DNA of 64,000 nt. Source: an uncultured Schlesneria sp. (GTDB taxonomy: Bacteria; Planctomycetota; Planctomycetia; Planctomycetales; Planctomycetaceae). The stretch spans positions 1 through 64,000 of the forward strand of contig CAIVEI010000032.1 of the NCBI GenBank assembly GCA_903904835.1. Direction: 5' to 3'. How positions within the stretch are numbered: position 1 is the stretch's first letter; each line of letters opens with the position of its first letter. Of the stretch, positions 46,919 to 55,477 are shown in pieces. The notes beneath the pieces are model-generated. The model made no database searches, was not told the DNA's origin, and was given only the letters and a program-made list of their open reading frames with translations. Both the position numbers and the translations under genes were made by a program.

Positions 46919-47752
46919 TTACTGGCTAAGTTCGCTGATGAGGTTATCAGTCGCGAAAAGCTTTGGTGGCAAAAAGATGGTGAATTCCGTGCGGTGTTGA
47001 ATCAGTACGCTATGTGGTTTGGATTGCTCCGCAAACGGGACGATTTCCAATCGATCAAAGAGACCGATCGTTGCTTTCACCACATGGCCTGCCGTGCAGC
47101 GCAGCTTGTCATGCCAGATGGAATAGGTTCCCAATTTGCCGTCGCGGCGGCGGAAAACTCCGATCAGCGGATGCGTGAGAGCCACTAAACCGGCATCGAG
47201 ATTTGGAAATCCCTCCAAGCCAGTAATTGGCTCCCCTGAATCGCTCAGCTCCAACTCGACGGGTGCCCAATCACTTGTCGTCGTCATTCGATAACGCGTG
47301 TATCGGGCGGTCGTCGAGTCGTAGTCACAATCAAACTGAATACTCCCTCGATGCCAGGGGAGTTTCCACACATGTCGAGGGACGATAACCGTCCATGAAT
47401 CCAACGTGGTCCCAAAGAACCACACGGCGCGGCGGTTCGTTCTTCGGTCGATGACATAGGTTCGGTAATTGGTCTGTCCGAACCGGAACCGCAACCACGG
47501 CATCGCGGCGAACCGGAAGTCCTGATCCTCGAAGGGGACCATCGAGACCCACACCAACGGCTCGCCATGCGGACCTGGGAAACAGTCGAGATCGAACTGC
47601 GGATCAACGTACGGCCTCACGCGATCGGGCGGAACTGCGTAAGAGACGATCGCGAAGTGTTCCAGCGTTGCTTTCACATCACGACCACGGACCGGCGGGC
47701 ACGTCAGCATGTCTTCAGTGAATCTCAGATTCGCATCAGAATTGTCGTCCAT
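46919..47752 (-). CDS. DUF2071 (YqjF-like) family protein
   Basis: 277 residues from ATG 47752, with AAGGGG upstream. It resembles the DUF2071 family (COG3361): the VPPDRVRPYVDPQFDLDCF opening, VSMVPFEDQDFRF, RTYVIDRRTNRRAVWFFG and LTHPLIGVFRRRDGKLGTY. This is an acetoacetate decarboxylase-like fold. No signal peptide, so cytoplasmic. No enzyme activity has been established for the family as far as I know. It lies convergent to the GH30-like gene. Confidence 0.8.
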   Translation of the reverse strand: MDDNSDANLRFTEDMLTCPPVRGRDVKATLEHFAIVSYAVPPDRVRPYVDPQFDLDCFPGPHGEPLVWVSMVPFEDQDFRFAAMPWLRFRFGQTNYRTYVIDRRTNRRAVWFFGTTLDSWTVIVPRHVWKLPWHRGSIQFDCDYDSTTARYTRYRMTTTSDWAPVELELSDSGEPITGLEGFPNLDAGLVALTHPLIGVFRRRDGKLGTYSIWHDKLRCTAGHVVKATIGLFDRLEIVPFAEQSKPHSVLIQHRTEFTIFLPPKLFATDNLISELSQ

Positions 47753-47949
47753 TTCGCCCCTTAAGGACAATTATCTCACGCTGTGTCGTTCAACTTACAT
47801 GAGATGCGCGTGGTTCTCAACAGACCGGTCCGCTTGTCATGATGGTCGGGACATCGGTTACCATCGAAAACAGCCCATATCACACTGATGACGCCTTCTT
47901 TGATGTGCAATGCCCTCAAGTTTCACCGGCTAAGTTTTCTGGACTTCGT

Positions 47950-48894
47950 CTACTCGCCTTTCTTAATAAACTCTCGAATGGCCCGAAGTGTCTGCAGCAG
48001 GTTGTCTTTCTGGACGGTCGACTCTGCCTCCATAAATGAGAGCATGGTTTTAATGTCATTAAGACGGTCGATGCGATCTTCCGCACCGCGCCCGGCAAAA
48101 TGATCAGTTCTCGACGTCACAATGCCGTGCACTTGTTGAGACAACGTACCCTCAGAATTCGGTTTCATGTACGGAAATCGGAATACTTTGAACCAGCGTT
48201 CCCTTTGATTGTCGTCCTCGGCCAAAATTGTTGACCACACATCCTTGAGCTCACAACCCAAGCCTCGCCCGTCATGAATGGCACGGACGAGAAACATGTA
48301 TCGAGCGACTTCCGGATCAGAGGGAAATTTCCCGGCGTAGACTTGAAATGCCTGTAAAGCACGGTGCCATGAATCTCGGTTGATTTGAAACAACGTCGAC
48401 GAAGGCTTCAGGAAAGCCGTAAATCGACACCGCGATTGTAGCCGGACGTGGCTGGGAATTCCCACACGTTCGGTGCTGTTGTTTAGGTAGATCCACGGTC
48501 CCTCCTCAGCAATCTTTTCTGGCTGTGGGACGGGTCTGAACTGTTGCCGGAATCGATCAATGAGACCCGGTTTCGGATGCCAAATTTCATAGCGAGGATT
48601 GTCGTCAACCCAATAATCCCAATGACCGAAGCGAGCGAGATAATCAGCCGTGGTGAGCCGGCTGTGGTGATGGAAGTAGTCAGCGGACTCGATTTTGTAA
48701 ACGCTGTAGACTCCGTCTTTCTGCTGGACGCCCATTCCCGCATTCGGGTTCAGAAAGAAGACGAACGAAGCCCCCGGCGGAAAAGGGGGCAAGTGCTTGT
48801 ACCAACTGCGATTGCTCGCGACATGATCTGCAAAACATATCGTCTGTTCGAACGTTGGCAACGGAACATTTGCCGCAATTTCCGGGTAATCCAT
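47950..48894 (-). CDS. Conserved hypothetical protein
   Basis: 314 residues with no signal peptide and no family I can name. It is rich in aromatic residues: YKHLPPFPPGASFVFFLNPN, FGHWDYWVDDNPRYEIWHP, LQSRCRFTAFLKPSS. The C-terminal ~60 residues are helical and charged. The gene has good codon use across its length and no frame breaks, so it is likely real. It is on the same strand as the DUF2071 gene, about 200 bp upstream. Confidence 0.7.
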   Translation of the reverse strand: MDYPEIAANVPLPTFEQTICFADHVASNRSWYKHLPPFPPGASFVFFLNPNAGMGVQQKDGVYSVYKIESADYFHHHSRLTTADYLARFGHWDYWVDDNPRYEIWHPKPGLIDRFRQQFRPVPQPEKIAEEGPWIYLNNSTERVGIPSHVRLQSRCRFTAFLKPSSTLFQINRDSWHRALQAFQVYAGKFPSDPEVARYMFLVRAIHDGRGLGCELKDVWSTILAEDDNQRERWFKVFRFPYMKPNSEGTLSQQVHGIVTSRTDHFAGRGAEDRIDRLNDIKTMLSFMEAESTVQKDNLLQTLRAIREFIKKGE

Positions 48895-49031
48895 TCGTCA
48901 CTTCGCCTCCGAACGTTGAGGCCTGCATCGTTCCTGTCAATTATAGAGCGATGGTCTTTTTTAAGCGAGATCGTGAATGAATGAGGCTACTAACTAACCT
49001 TCCCGCTACCGATCGATAAAAGTGATGACTG

Positions 49032-49433
49032 CTACTTGTCGTTTTTCTGCCTTGTGGCCTTGATATCCCAATCCCGTTTTTCACCTCCGTAATCCGACGT
49101 GCCTTTTCCCGATATAGGATCCCCCTCAATTGCCAGTTTGTATTCGATGTTAATGCTGCTATCCGATCGCGGCAATTTTCGAACGGCGGAGAATGACAGC
49201 GTGCCGTCCTTCAGTTTCAGGTCCTTGAGCTTCGCCTCGTCCTTGTCTGGCCAACTCATCGTGCCGGTGAGGTTGTCCCCGTCCTTCTTGATTTTCAGGG
49301 TAGACGTGCGCTGCTGTCCGCCGATCTCATATTCGCACTTCCATGTGCCGATCGGATCGACCGCATTGTTGTCCGCCGCGACTGCAAAGCCGCAAAGCGC
49401 GAGGATCAACGCTGCCGAAAGAATCGCTTTCAT
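49032..49433 (-). CDS. Small secreted beta-rich protein
   Basis: 133 residues. ATG 49433 has GGAG six bases upstream. A signal peptide (ILSAALILALCGFAVAAD) precedes an all-beta mature part with GTWKCEYEIGGQQRTST, KKDGDNLTGTMSW and DYGGEKRDWDIKATRQ. This pattern recurs in small planctomycete exported proteins and resembles lipocalin-like beta-barrels (weak). Function unknown. Confidence 0.8.
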   Translation of the reverse strand: MKAILSAALILALCGFAVAADNNAVDPIGTWKCEYEIGGQQRTSTLKIKKDGDNLTGTMSWPDKDEAKLKDLKLKDGTLSFSAVRKLPRSDSSINIEYKLAIEGDPISGKGTSDYGGEKRDWDIKATRQKNDK

Positions 49434-49754
49434 GATCGTCTCCGAAATTGTGGAGCAATGCAGGCAGCCAGAAGTAAACTGCCAACAACGCTGCGCTGAC
49501 GGCGATTGTATCCATTCCGCCAAACAATTTGGAACGAGGCAAACGAGTTTAACAACGAATCTAACGATTCGTGCGATTACAAAAACAAAACGCACTGGGT
49601 TACCAAATACGGTAATCCAGTGGCATCTGAATTCGCTGCTCAGTGCATGCAAACACGCAGAAACGATAAAAAGGATAGATAGATTCTCTTTTTATCTACT
49701 TTCAACTGACTCAGGTCTACTCTCTCATTTTCCCACCGGCTTCAGTGGAAAAAA
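49434..49754. other. Intergenic region
   Basis: About 320 bp. An AT-rich section near 49560-49720 contains ATTCGTGCGATTAC-type words. No gene or RNA recognised. Confidence 0.5.
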
Positions 49755-50363
49755 TCAGGGAAGCAGAGCGGCGAGGTCGGCGTGGGGGCGAGCGATGACA
49801 TCGGCCAGAATCAGTTTTCCGCCGAGGCGTTCGACAGTTTGGCGACCGACTTCGATGGCGGTTTGTACGGCAGCGACATCGCCACGGATCATGATCGTGA
49901 CGTAGGCGGCACCGATCTTTTCTTTGCCGGCCAACGTGACGTTCGATGCTTTCAACATATCATCGGTCGCGTGCAAGGCGGCGACGAGACCTTGAGTTTC
50001 CAACAGTCCGAGTGCATTCGTAGTCGACATAGCGTTCTCTCTGGGTTTGCGAATATCGTATCCACCGAGCAACGGACTAAAAACAGGCTTTGAGTCCGCT
50101 AAGTTATAAGTCAGTTCCAGGGGGGCGGCCATCACCGAATAGAAGGCCGAACTTCCCATCATTTTTGCAATGGCAGCACCCCGTTCGGCGGCTGCCTGAA
50201 CGTCCGAGACCGGCCCGACTAGCTTGATGCACTGGGCGGCACCGTCCGTGCTTTCGATGCCGAGGATGCGGACGTTGGCCGCCTTCGAGCACGCATCCGC
50301 GACGATAAACGAAGGAGCCAGGTTATTCACTTCGATCAGTGCGAGGCTCAACGAATTATTCAT
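49755..50363 (-). CDS. Tandem bacterial microcompartment (BMC-T) shell protein
   Basis: 202 residues carrying two BMC domains. Domain 1 (about 5-90) has SLALIEVNNLAPSFIVADAC and KLVGPVSDVQAAAERG. Domain 2 (about 116-202) has the canonical ALGLLETQGLVAALHATDDML, KIGAAYVTIMIRGDVAAVQTA and the hallmark ARPHADLAALLP. Tandem shell proteins form trimers with pores in microcompartment shells. The gene stands alone: no other shell protein, enzyme or regulator of a microcompartment is nearby. An in-frame ATG at 50030 (MSTTNALGL) with AGAGAG upstream could give a 91-residue single-domain BMC protein too. Planctomycetes carry a PVM-type compartment for fucose and rhamnose; whether this shell protein belongs to it is unknown. 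Confidence 0.92.
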   Translation of the reverse strand: MNNSLSLALIEVNNLAPSFIVADACSKAANVRILGIESTDGAAQCIKLVGPVSDVQAAAERGAAIAKMMGSSAFYSVMAAPLELTYNLADSKPVFSPLLGGYDIRKPRENAMSTTNALGLLETQGLVAALHATDDMLKASNVTLAGKEKIGAAYVTIMIRGDVAAVQTAIEVGRQTVERLGGKLILADVIARPHADLAALLP

Positions 50364-50912
50364 CGATCAACCTTATTCGAAAGCCTGCGACAGTCTTTAG
50401 ATCAGATCCCGTTCGGTCGAACGGGATCCGAAATCTGCTTATGAAAACGTGCGCTGATTCGCCTCTGGTATACGGTCCGATGGACGAACCATCCGTCAGG
50501 TCAGCACCAGCCGCTAATTGCTGAACGGGTATTTTGACAAACTAGGCAAAGAACAGCAACTTTGCAGCCAAGCTCACTTGATGGGAGAGTTTGACCGCAG
50601 TTTTGCGTTCGTACTTATCCGAAAAACGACTTGTTCACGACAGTCCCATCGACAAACAGGGGGCACGGACTGAATTTTGATTGTTCAGAGAGGATTGGTC
50701 GGGTCGAACAAGGCAGACTTTTGCCTGAAAATGGGAAAAGAACATAAGGTCAAACACAACCTGAAGCAAACGTAAGGAATGCGCTGGAGTTTGCGCAAAA
50801 CTTTCTTCGTTGCCATGTGTTTAAGATTGGGACTTGAAGTTCCCGTGAACATGGTAAAGTGTTGATGCGATTCGAATCAGAATTGTGCTGAACGTCTTCC
50901 TGGAGAGAGACC
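50364..50912. other. Intergenic region with a perfect palindrome
   Basis: About 550 bp between the divergent BMC and VWA genes. It has a perfect palindrome: GATCCCGTTC (50405-50414), loop GGTC, GAACGGGATC (50419-50428), about 45 bp upstream of the BMC start. It could be an operator or a transcript hairpin, but has no U-tract. No gene is recognised in the rest. Confidence 0.6.
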
Positions 50913-52229
50913 ATGCTGTCGCGTGTTGCCATCCGCCGTTTCACAATCGTTTGTCTTTCGCTATCGGTGGTGATCTGGCTGGGGTGGAAATCATCGTCTT
51001 TCGGTGAATCCAGTTCTGGTGGCTCCGCAACCAATCGGGGGGGCAAAACGTCGAAGTCTATGACGGCGAAGGGGCTCGATTCGTTACTAAAATCGAAGAT
51101 GGAATCCCATTGGAAAAAGGGGTTGTCTTCGATAACGTCTGAATCCTTAAGCGACGACGAGATCGTTGAATCGCTCGTTCGATTCGTGAATCGAGAAACG
51201 GCATCTGAAAACTTGACGCCGCCGCTCATCCGAGCAATGTCGCTGTTAGCTGAGGCGAAGCAGGCACAGGCCTCAGATTCATTAGCCAAAATCTTGGGTT
51301 CCGGAGATTTCCGCATGGTGATGGCGGCAGCCGACATCGCCTCGACGACCAAAGATCGGGGATTTTTGGAACCCTTGATGAAACTGACGGCGCGGCGTGA
51401 GTATGCGCAGCGATATGGATTCAGGCGCTGCGTTTTAGATGCGGTAGCAAAATATCCCGATAAGACGGCGGTCGACTTTCTGGTCGATCAACTTGAACAA
51501 TCTGACGGTCAGCTCAAATATGAAACCGCCCTCAATCTTCAGCGAATTACCGGTCAGGAATTTGGTGGAATTGCCACGGACTGGCGTAGCTGGTGGCAAA
51601 AGAACCGCGACGATTTCGTGTTTTCCTCACGCGTGCAGGCATCGCAATCGGTCGCTCTTAAAGTCGCCCCCAAGCCGATTCCGTGGGATGAGCCGCGGCC
51701 CAGTTTTTACGGGATGACGATTTACGCAAAACGAGTCGTGTTCGTGATCGACCGCTCAGGAAGCATGAATTCTTCGGTAAAATATGAAACTCGGCTCGAA
51801 AGAGCTCAGAAAGAACTTCAAAAAGCGATCAAGGAACTGACGGAATCGGACTACTTCAATATCGTCGCGTTCGACGATCGAATGGAGGTGTTCCAAACGA
51901 AACTCGTCCAGGCGACGGACGCCAATAAACTTGACGGTATTCGGTTCGGATACGGCCTTCAGCCGCGAGGGGACACAGCCTGTTACGAACCGCTGAAGAT
52001 GGGACTGGATGCAAGCAACGATCTTGAATTGATGTTGTTTTTGTCGGATGGGGAACCCAATGCAGGGGCGTTGGTTGATCCCCAGGCGATCGTCGTCGCA
52101 ATCGCCAATCATAACCTGACGCAGCGTACGACGATTAACACATTGGGAATCGACGCTCGCAACCTCCACGAGGCCTTCTTGAAGAACCTCGCGGAAAAGA
52201 ATTACGGCAAATTGCTTCTACTTCGTTGA
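50913..52229 (+). CDS. Secreted von Willebrand factor A-domain protein
   Basis: 438 residues. An N-terminal hydrophobic segment (RFTIVCLSLSVVIWLGW) is a signal peptide or anchor. A Ser/Gly linker and a helical region (about 75-230) with HEAT-like helices follow. The VWA domain (about 270-438) has the complete MIDAS: VVFVIDRSGSM (280-285), Thr in GDTACYEPL, and FLSDGEPNAG. VWA domains bind proteins through a metal. First gene of a same-strand run of three; the next ORF starts 26 bp later (overlapping in its longest form). Confidence 0.9.
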   Translation: MLSRVAIRRFTIVCLSLSVVIWLGWKSSSFGESSSGGSATNRGGKTSKSMTAKGLDSLLKSKMESHWKKGLSSITSESLSDDEIVESLVRFVNRETASENLTPPLIRAMSLLAEAKQAQASDSLAKILGSGDFRMVMAAADIASTTKDRGFLEPLMKLTARREYAQRYGFRRCVLDAVAKYPDKTAVDFLVDQLEQSDGQLKYETALNLQRITGQEFGGIATDWRSWWQKNRDDFVFSSRVQASQSVALKVAPKPIPWDEPRPSFYGMTIYAKRVVFVIDRSGSMNSSVKYETRLERAQKELQKAIKELTESDYFNIVAFDDRMEVFQTKLVQATDANKLDGIRFGYGLQPRGDTACYEPLKMGLDASNDLELMLFLSDGEPNAGALVDPQAIVVAIANHNLTQRTTINTLGIDARNLHEAFLKNLAEKNYGKLLLLR

Positions 52230-52255
52230 TTGTCCGGGTGAAAGGTGGACGCGAA

Positions 52256-54100
52256 ATGAATCGAAACATCTGCCGCAACCTGATTTACGTGAGCGTGATT
52301 CTTTGTCTGACGATATCGACAATCGGTGCAAATAAGCCGAAGCCGTCGTCATCGGCAACTGATGCGGTGGAGCGGTTGCTGGAAAAAGAGTCACAGTCAG
52401 CGACGCCGTCGCTCGATCGGCGTGATGCGTTGAAGCCGGAATCGCGACCGGTCAGCGACCCGGAATCGGTCTGGTGGCAAGCGGGCTTTATTCACTCAGG
52501 AGGCCATTGGCTGCCGTATGAAAAGAGCGTTGCTGAGGGTGAACAGGCTGCAAAAGTTGAAGAGTACAGCAAACAGCGTGCGGCGCTTGCGGATGAACCA
52601 CATGGTCAATGGAAATTAGCAAACTGGTGTCGCAAGAACGGGATGCTCGATCAAGAACGAGTCCATTTGTTGCGGGTGCTCGTCGAGCGAGATCCCACCG
52701 TCAAAACAGATACCGTTTACGAACGACTGGGTTGTCAAAAAGTCGGCGAAGTATGGGTTTCGCCGCAAGAACGACTCGAAACGGCCAGAATCAAGTCTGA
52801 GATGGAAACGTCGTTTAAACGTTGGGAATCAAAGCTCGCGGTCATTATTCAACAGTTGGAAGGAACGCCCAAACAACGGAAGTCGGCCGAGCGAAAGTTG
52901 GCAGAAATCACAGATCCTTCAGCCGTTCCAGCAATCGTAAATGCTTTTTGTATTTCGACGCAATCGATGGCAGACTACGGTGTGAGAACCCTCGGTCAAA
53001 TTCCCGAATATCAGGCATCACGCGCCCTGGCCGGCCAGGCAACTTTTTCGCCGTGGAAGCCCGTTCGGACTGCAGCGATTGAACTACTCAAACAACGTAA
53101 GCTGGTCGAGTTTGTACCCGAACTTTTGTTGGTGCTTTCAAACCCTGTTCGGACTAAACATAACCTCGACGTTCAAACAGACGGTCTGCGGGTGCCAAAC
53201 TTTCGGCTGAATTGGGACTACGCCTGGATTGAAGAGACTCACGACACGATTCGCGTCGGAATACGGCGGTTATTCCCAATATCCACGCCGAATAGTATTG
53301 CCGCCGGGAGCGGCTTTTTGCCCTCGTTCGCTCGCAACCCGTCCGAAGCCCGGGCTGAACTTAAAGCGAGAATTGGTTCTCGACTTATGGATCTCTATGA
53401 TCAATCGGAAAAACTTGACTATACAGCCGACCTGATGAATGATGCTCGAAAAGAAATCAACGAGAGGGTGGGCGTTGTCTTATCGACATGCTCCGATCTG
53501 CCAATGACGCCCGAACCCAAAGTCTGGTGGAATTGGTGGGCAAATTTCTCTGACTCCCAATTACCAACTCAAAAAAATATCGTCGTCGTTGATGAGCGTA
53601 AAACACAACCGAACGTGCCATCAATTGCCGTTACGCAAAGACTTCATAGTTGCCTGGTCGCAGGGACTCCCGTATGGACCGAATGCGGTTTCGTGGCGAT
53701 CGAACAGATCAAGCCCGGCGATCGAGTGCTGGCAAAAGATATTGAGACAGGTGAGCTTGCCTATAAAGCTGTCTTGCAAACAACCGTTCGACCTCCAACA
53801 CCGGTGCATCAGTTCGAAGTTGAAGGCAAGACCATTGTGGCGAGTCTTGGCCATCATTTCTGGGTCAGTGGTGAAGGCTGGACCAAAACGCGAGAACTCA
53901 TCCCCGATCATCCAGTCCACACCGCAACGGGGATGCATCGGATTACTGCGGTCGAGGACAAAGGGCGAGTCGAGCCCGTATATAACCTGGTGGTCGCGGA
54001 CTTCCACACGTACTTTGTGGGCGATGCGATGGTGCTCAGTCATGATGTCTTGCCCCCAAGTCTGACAAATGTCAAAATACCAGGATTATCACCTCGGTAG
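52256..54100 (+). CDS. Secreted protein with C-terminal Hint (intein-like) domain
   Basis: 614 residues from ATG 52256 (AGGTGG upstream; a longer frame starts at TTG 52226, overlapping the previous stop). A signal peptide is followed by a charged helical region with HEAT-like and EF-G-like pieces. The Hint domain starts at Cys466 (SCLVAGTPVWTECGFVAIEQ) and includes KPGDRVLAKD, a TxxH-like HHFWVSGEGW block and VYNLVVADFHTYFVGD, ending VLSHD where inteins usually end HN. Only 17 residues follow. Hint domains cleave or splice their own backbone; in polymorphic toxins (PT-HINT) they release a C-terminal toxin. No toxin domain follows here. Second gene of the run of three. Confidence 0.85.
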   Translation: MNRNICRNLIYVSVILCLTISTIGANKPKPSSSATDAVERLLEKESQSATPSLDRRDALKPESRPVSDPESVWWQAGFIHSGGHWLPYEKSVAEGEQAAKVEEYSKQRAALADEPHGQWKLANWCRKNGMLDQERVHLLRVLVERDPTVKTDTVYERLGCQKVGEVWVSPQERLETARIKSEMETSFKRWESKLAVIIQQLEGTPKQRKSAERKLAEITDPSAVPAIVNAFCISTQSMADYGVRTLGQIPEYQASRALAGQATFSPWKPVRTAAIELLKQRKLVEFVPELLLVLSNPVRTKHNLDVQTDGLRVPNFRLNWDYAWIEETHDTIRVGIRRLFPISTPNSIAAGSGFLPSFARNPSEARAELKARIGSRLMDLYDQSEKLDYTADLMNDARKEINERVGVVLSTCSDLPMTPEPKVWWNWWANFSDSQLPTQKNIVVVDERKTQPNVPSIAVTQRLHSCLVAGTPVWTECGFVAIEQIKPGDRVLAKDIETGELAYKAVLQTTVRPPTPVHQFEVEGKTIVASLGHHFWVSGEGWTKTRELIPDHPVHTATGMHRITAVEDKGRVEPVYNLVVADFHTYFVGDAMVLSHDVLPPSLTNVKIPGLSPR

Positions 54101-55468
54101 ATGATTCGTCTGCCGTTCCGCGAAAAGTTCAGACATCGCTGGAGTCGACGAATGGGGACTGCCTTTCCCAGTGCCACAAAAATCATCTCCCTTTTATTGA
54201 TGCTGTCAGTATTGGCTGGCGCGGAAGATTTGACTCCGGCCCAGCAAACTCTTCTTGGTCAGCAAGTGGCCGAAATGTTTCAGGTCGGTTACGCACGCGG
54301 TCCTAAAGCCAATGCTGACGTTCAACGTCTCTACGAATCACTTAAAAAAGATGCGTCACATGATCCACGCGTAGACTATGCCCACGGGCTGGTTCTTTGG
54401 CGTTTGCTGAAGAACAAAGAAGCACAGGCCGAATTCGCTGTTGCGACAAAACGAAAAGGGACTCCCTATTGGCCGGCATGGCAGGGTCTAATCTGGACTC
54501 ACTTCGTCGCGAAAGATTATGACGCCGGTTACGCCCGGTTATTGGAGTTCACCGGGCTCGTCATGAAATCAGACGAGTTGGTCGGCCATGAGCGGGAGGA
54601 TCAGGTTTATTGGATCGGGCGTGTGATGGCGGCCCTGTATCTGACGATTGAATCGAATCAAGGTCGTGAGACGTGGCTTCAAACGGAAAAGAAGTTAACC
54701 GATCTTTTGGGACCAGATTCGACCGACGACTACAACAGCGGAAAGACGACCGTGAATGCGCGACATTCCGATATCGAGGACGATATCCGGCAGACACGCG
54801 AAAAGACGCAAAAGCAACAGGCCGAACTGCTTGAAAAGAAACAGAGTCGAGTTCAGAAAAACCTCGAAGACGTCAAAGAAAAACGCGAGAACCTGAAAAA
54901 GACTGCGGAGGAGATGAAAGAGGCTTTGGCGGAGCAAACGGCTGCGTATCAAAAGCAAATGACTCGACTGGAAAAAGACTATGGATTTGTTGAACGTCGT
55001 TCTGCAGCCCTGATCAGTTCCATGGCAGCTCTCGATCAAGAGATTGCGATACTTCAGCAAAGGAAAAAGAACTCGAACACCAATACTGCAAATCAAATTG
55101 ATCAGGCAATTGCGAATATTCAAAGTCAGCGATTTGCCTATAGCGGAGAACTCGCGAAATCAATGGCAGCCGCCGATCAGATTTCTGCGAGCGCTCAACG
55201 GTTAACGCAAGAACGGGCTGAATTCCTCGAACAGTACCAGAATGTCACCGGAGAAATCGTCCAGCAAGAAGCAGGTGCAGAAAAGTGGAAAGAACGTAAT
55301 CTGAAACAGGCGGCACAATTAAAAAAGGCCCATGCCAATCCTAAGCCGGTTGTCCCTGCTGGAAAAATTCAGCTCGCCAAGACCTTTCGTACCTATGTCG
55401 ATCTCGATCTTTATGCCGAACGAACCAAGGTGCTAGAGTCCTTCGGCGTCGTCTCCCTTGGTAAATAA
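54101..55468 (+). CDS. Exported coiled-coil protein
   Basis: 455 residues. ATG 54101 directly follows the stop of the Hint gene (TAG then ATG), so translation is coupled. The N-terminus is basic, followed by a signal peptide (IISLLLMLSVLAGAED). A helical TPR-like region (about 50-200) precedes a long Lys/Glu-rich coiled coil (about 215-415) with heptads such as KKQSRVQKNLEDVKEKRENL. No enzyme domain. It probably acts as a scaffold or adhesion partner for the two preceding exported proteins. Last gene of the run; it converges on the Nramp-related gene. Confidence 0.85.
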   Translation: MIRLPFREKFRHRWSRRMGTAFPSATKIISLLLMLSVLAGAEDLTPAQQTLLGQQVAEMFQVGYARGPKANADVQRLYESLKKDASHDPRVDYAHGLVLWRLLKNKEAQAEFAVATKRKGTPYWPAWQGLIWTHFVAKDYDAGYARLLEFTGLVMKSDELVGHEREDQVYWIGRVMAALYLTIESNQGRETWLQTEKKLTDLLGPDSTDDYNSGKTTVNARHSDIEDDIRQTREKTQKQQAELLEKKQSRVQKNLEDVKEKRENLKKTAEEMKEALAEQTAAYQKQMTRLEKDYGFVERRSAALISSMAALDQEIAILQQRKKNSNTNTANQIDQAIANIQSQRFAYSGELAKSMAAADQISASAQRLTQERAEFLEQYQNVTGEIVQQEAGAEKWKERNLKQAAQLKKAHANPKPVVPAGKIQLAKTFRTYVDLDLYAERTKVLESFGVVSLGK

Positions 55469-55477
55469 GCTTCTGGG

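Noticed and set aside
50750-51352. A 200-codon minus-strand frame
   Set aside because: It lies opposite the VWA gene and shows no domain or codon quality of its own.
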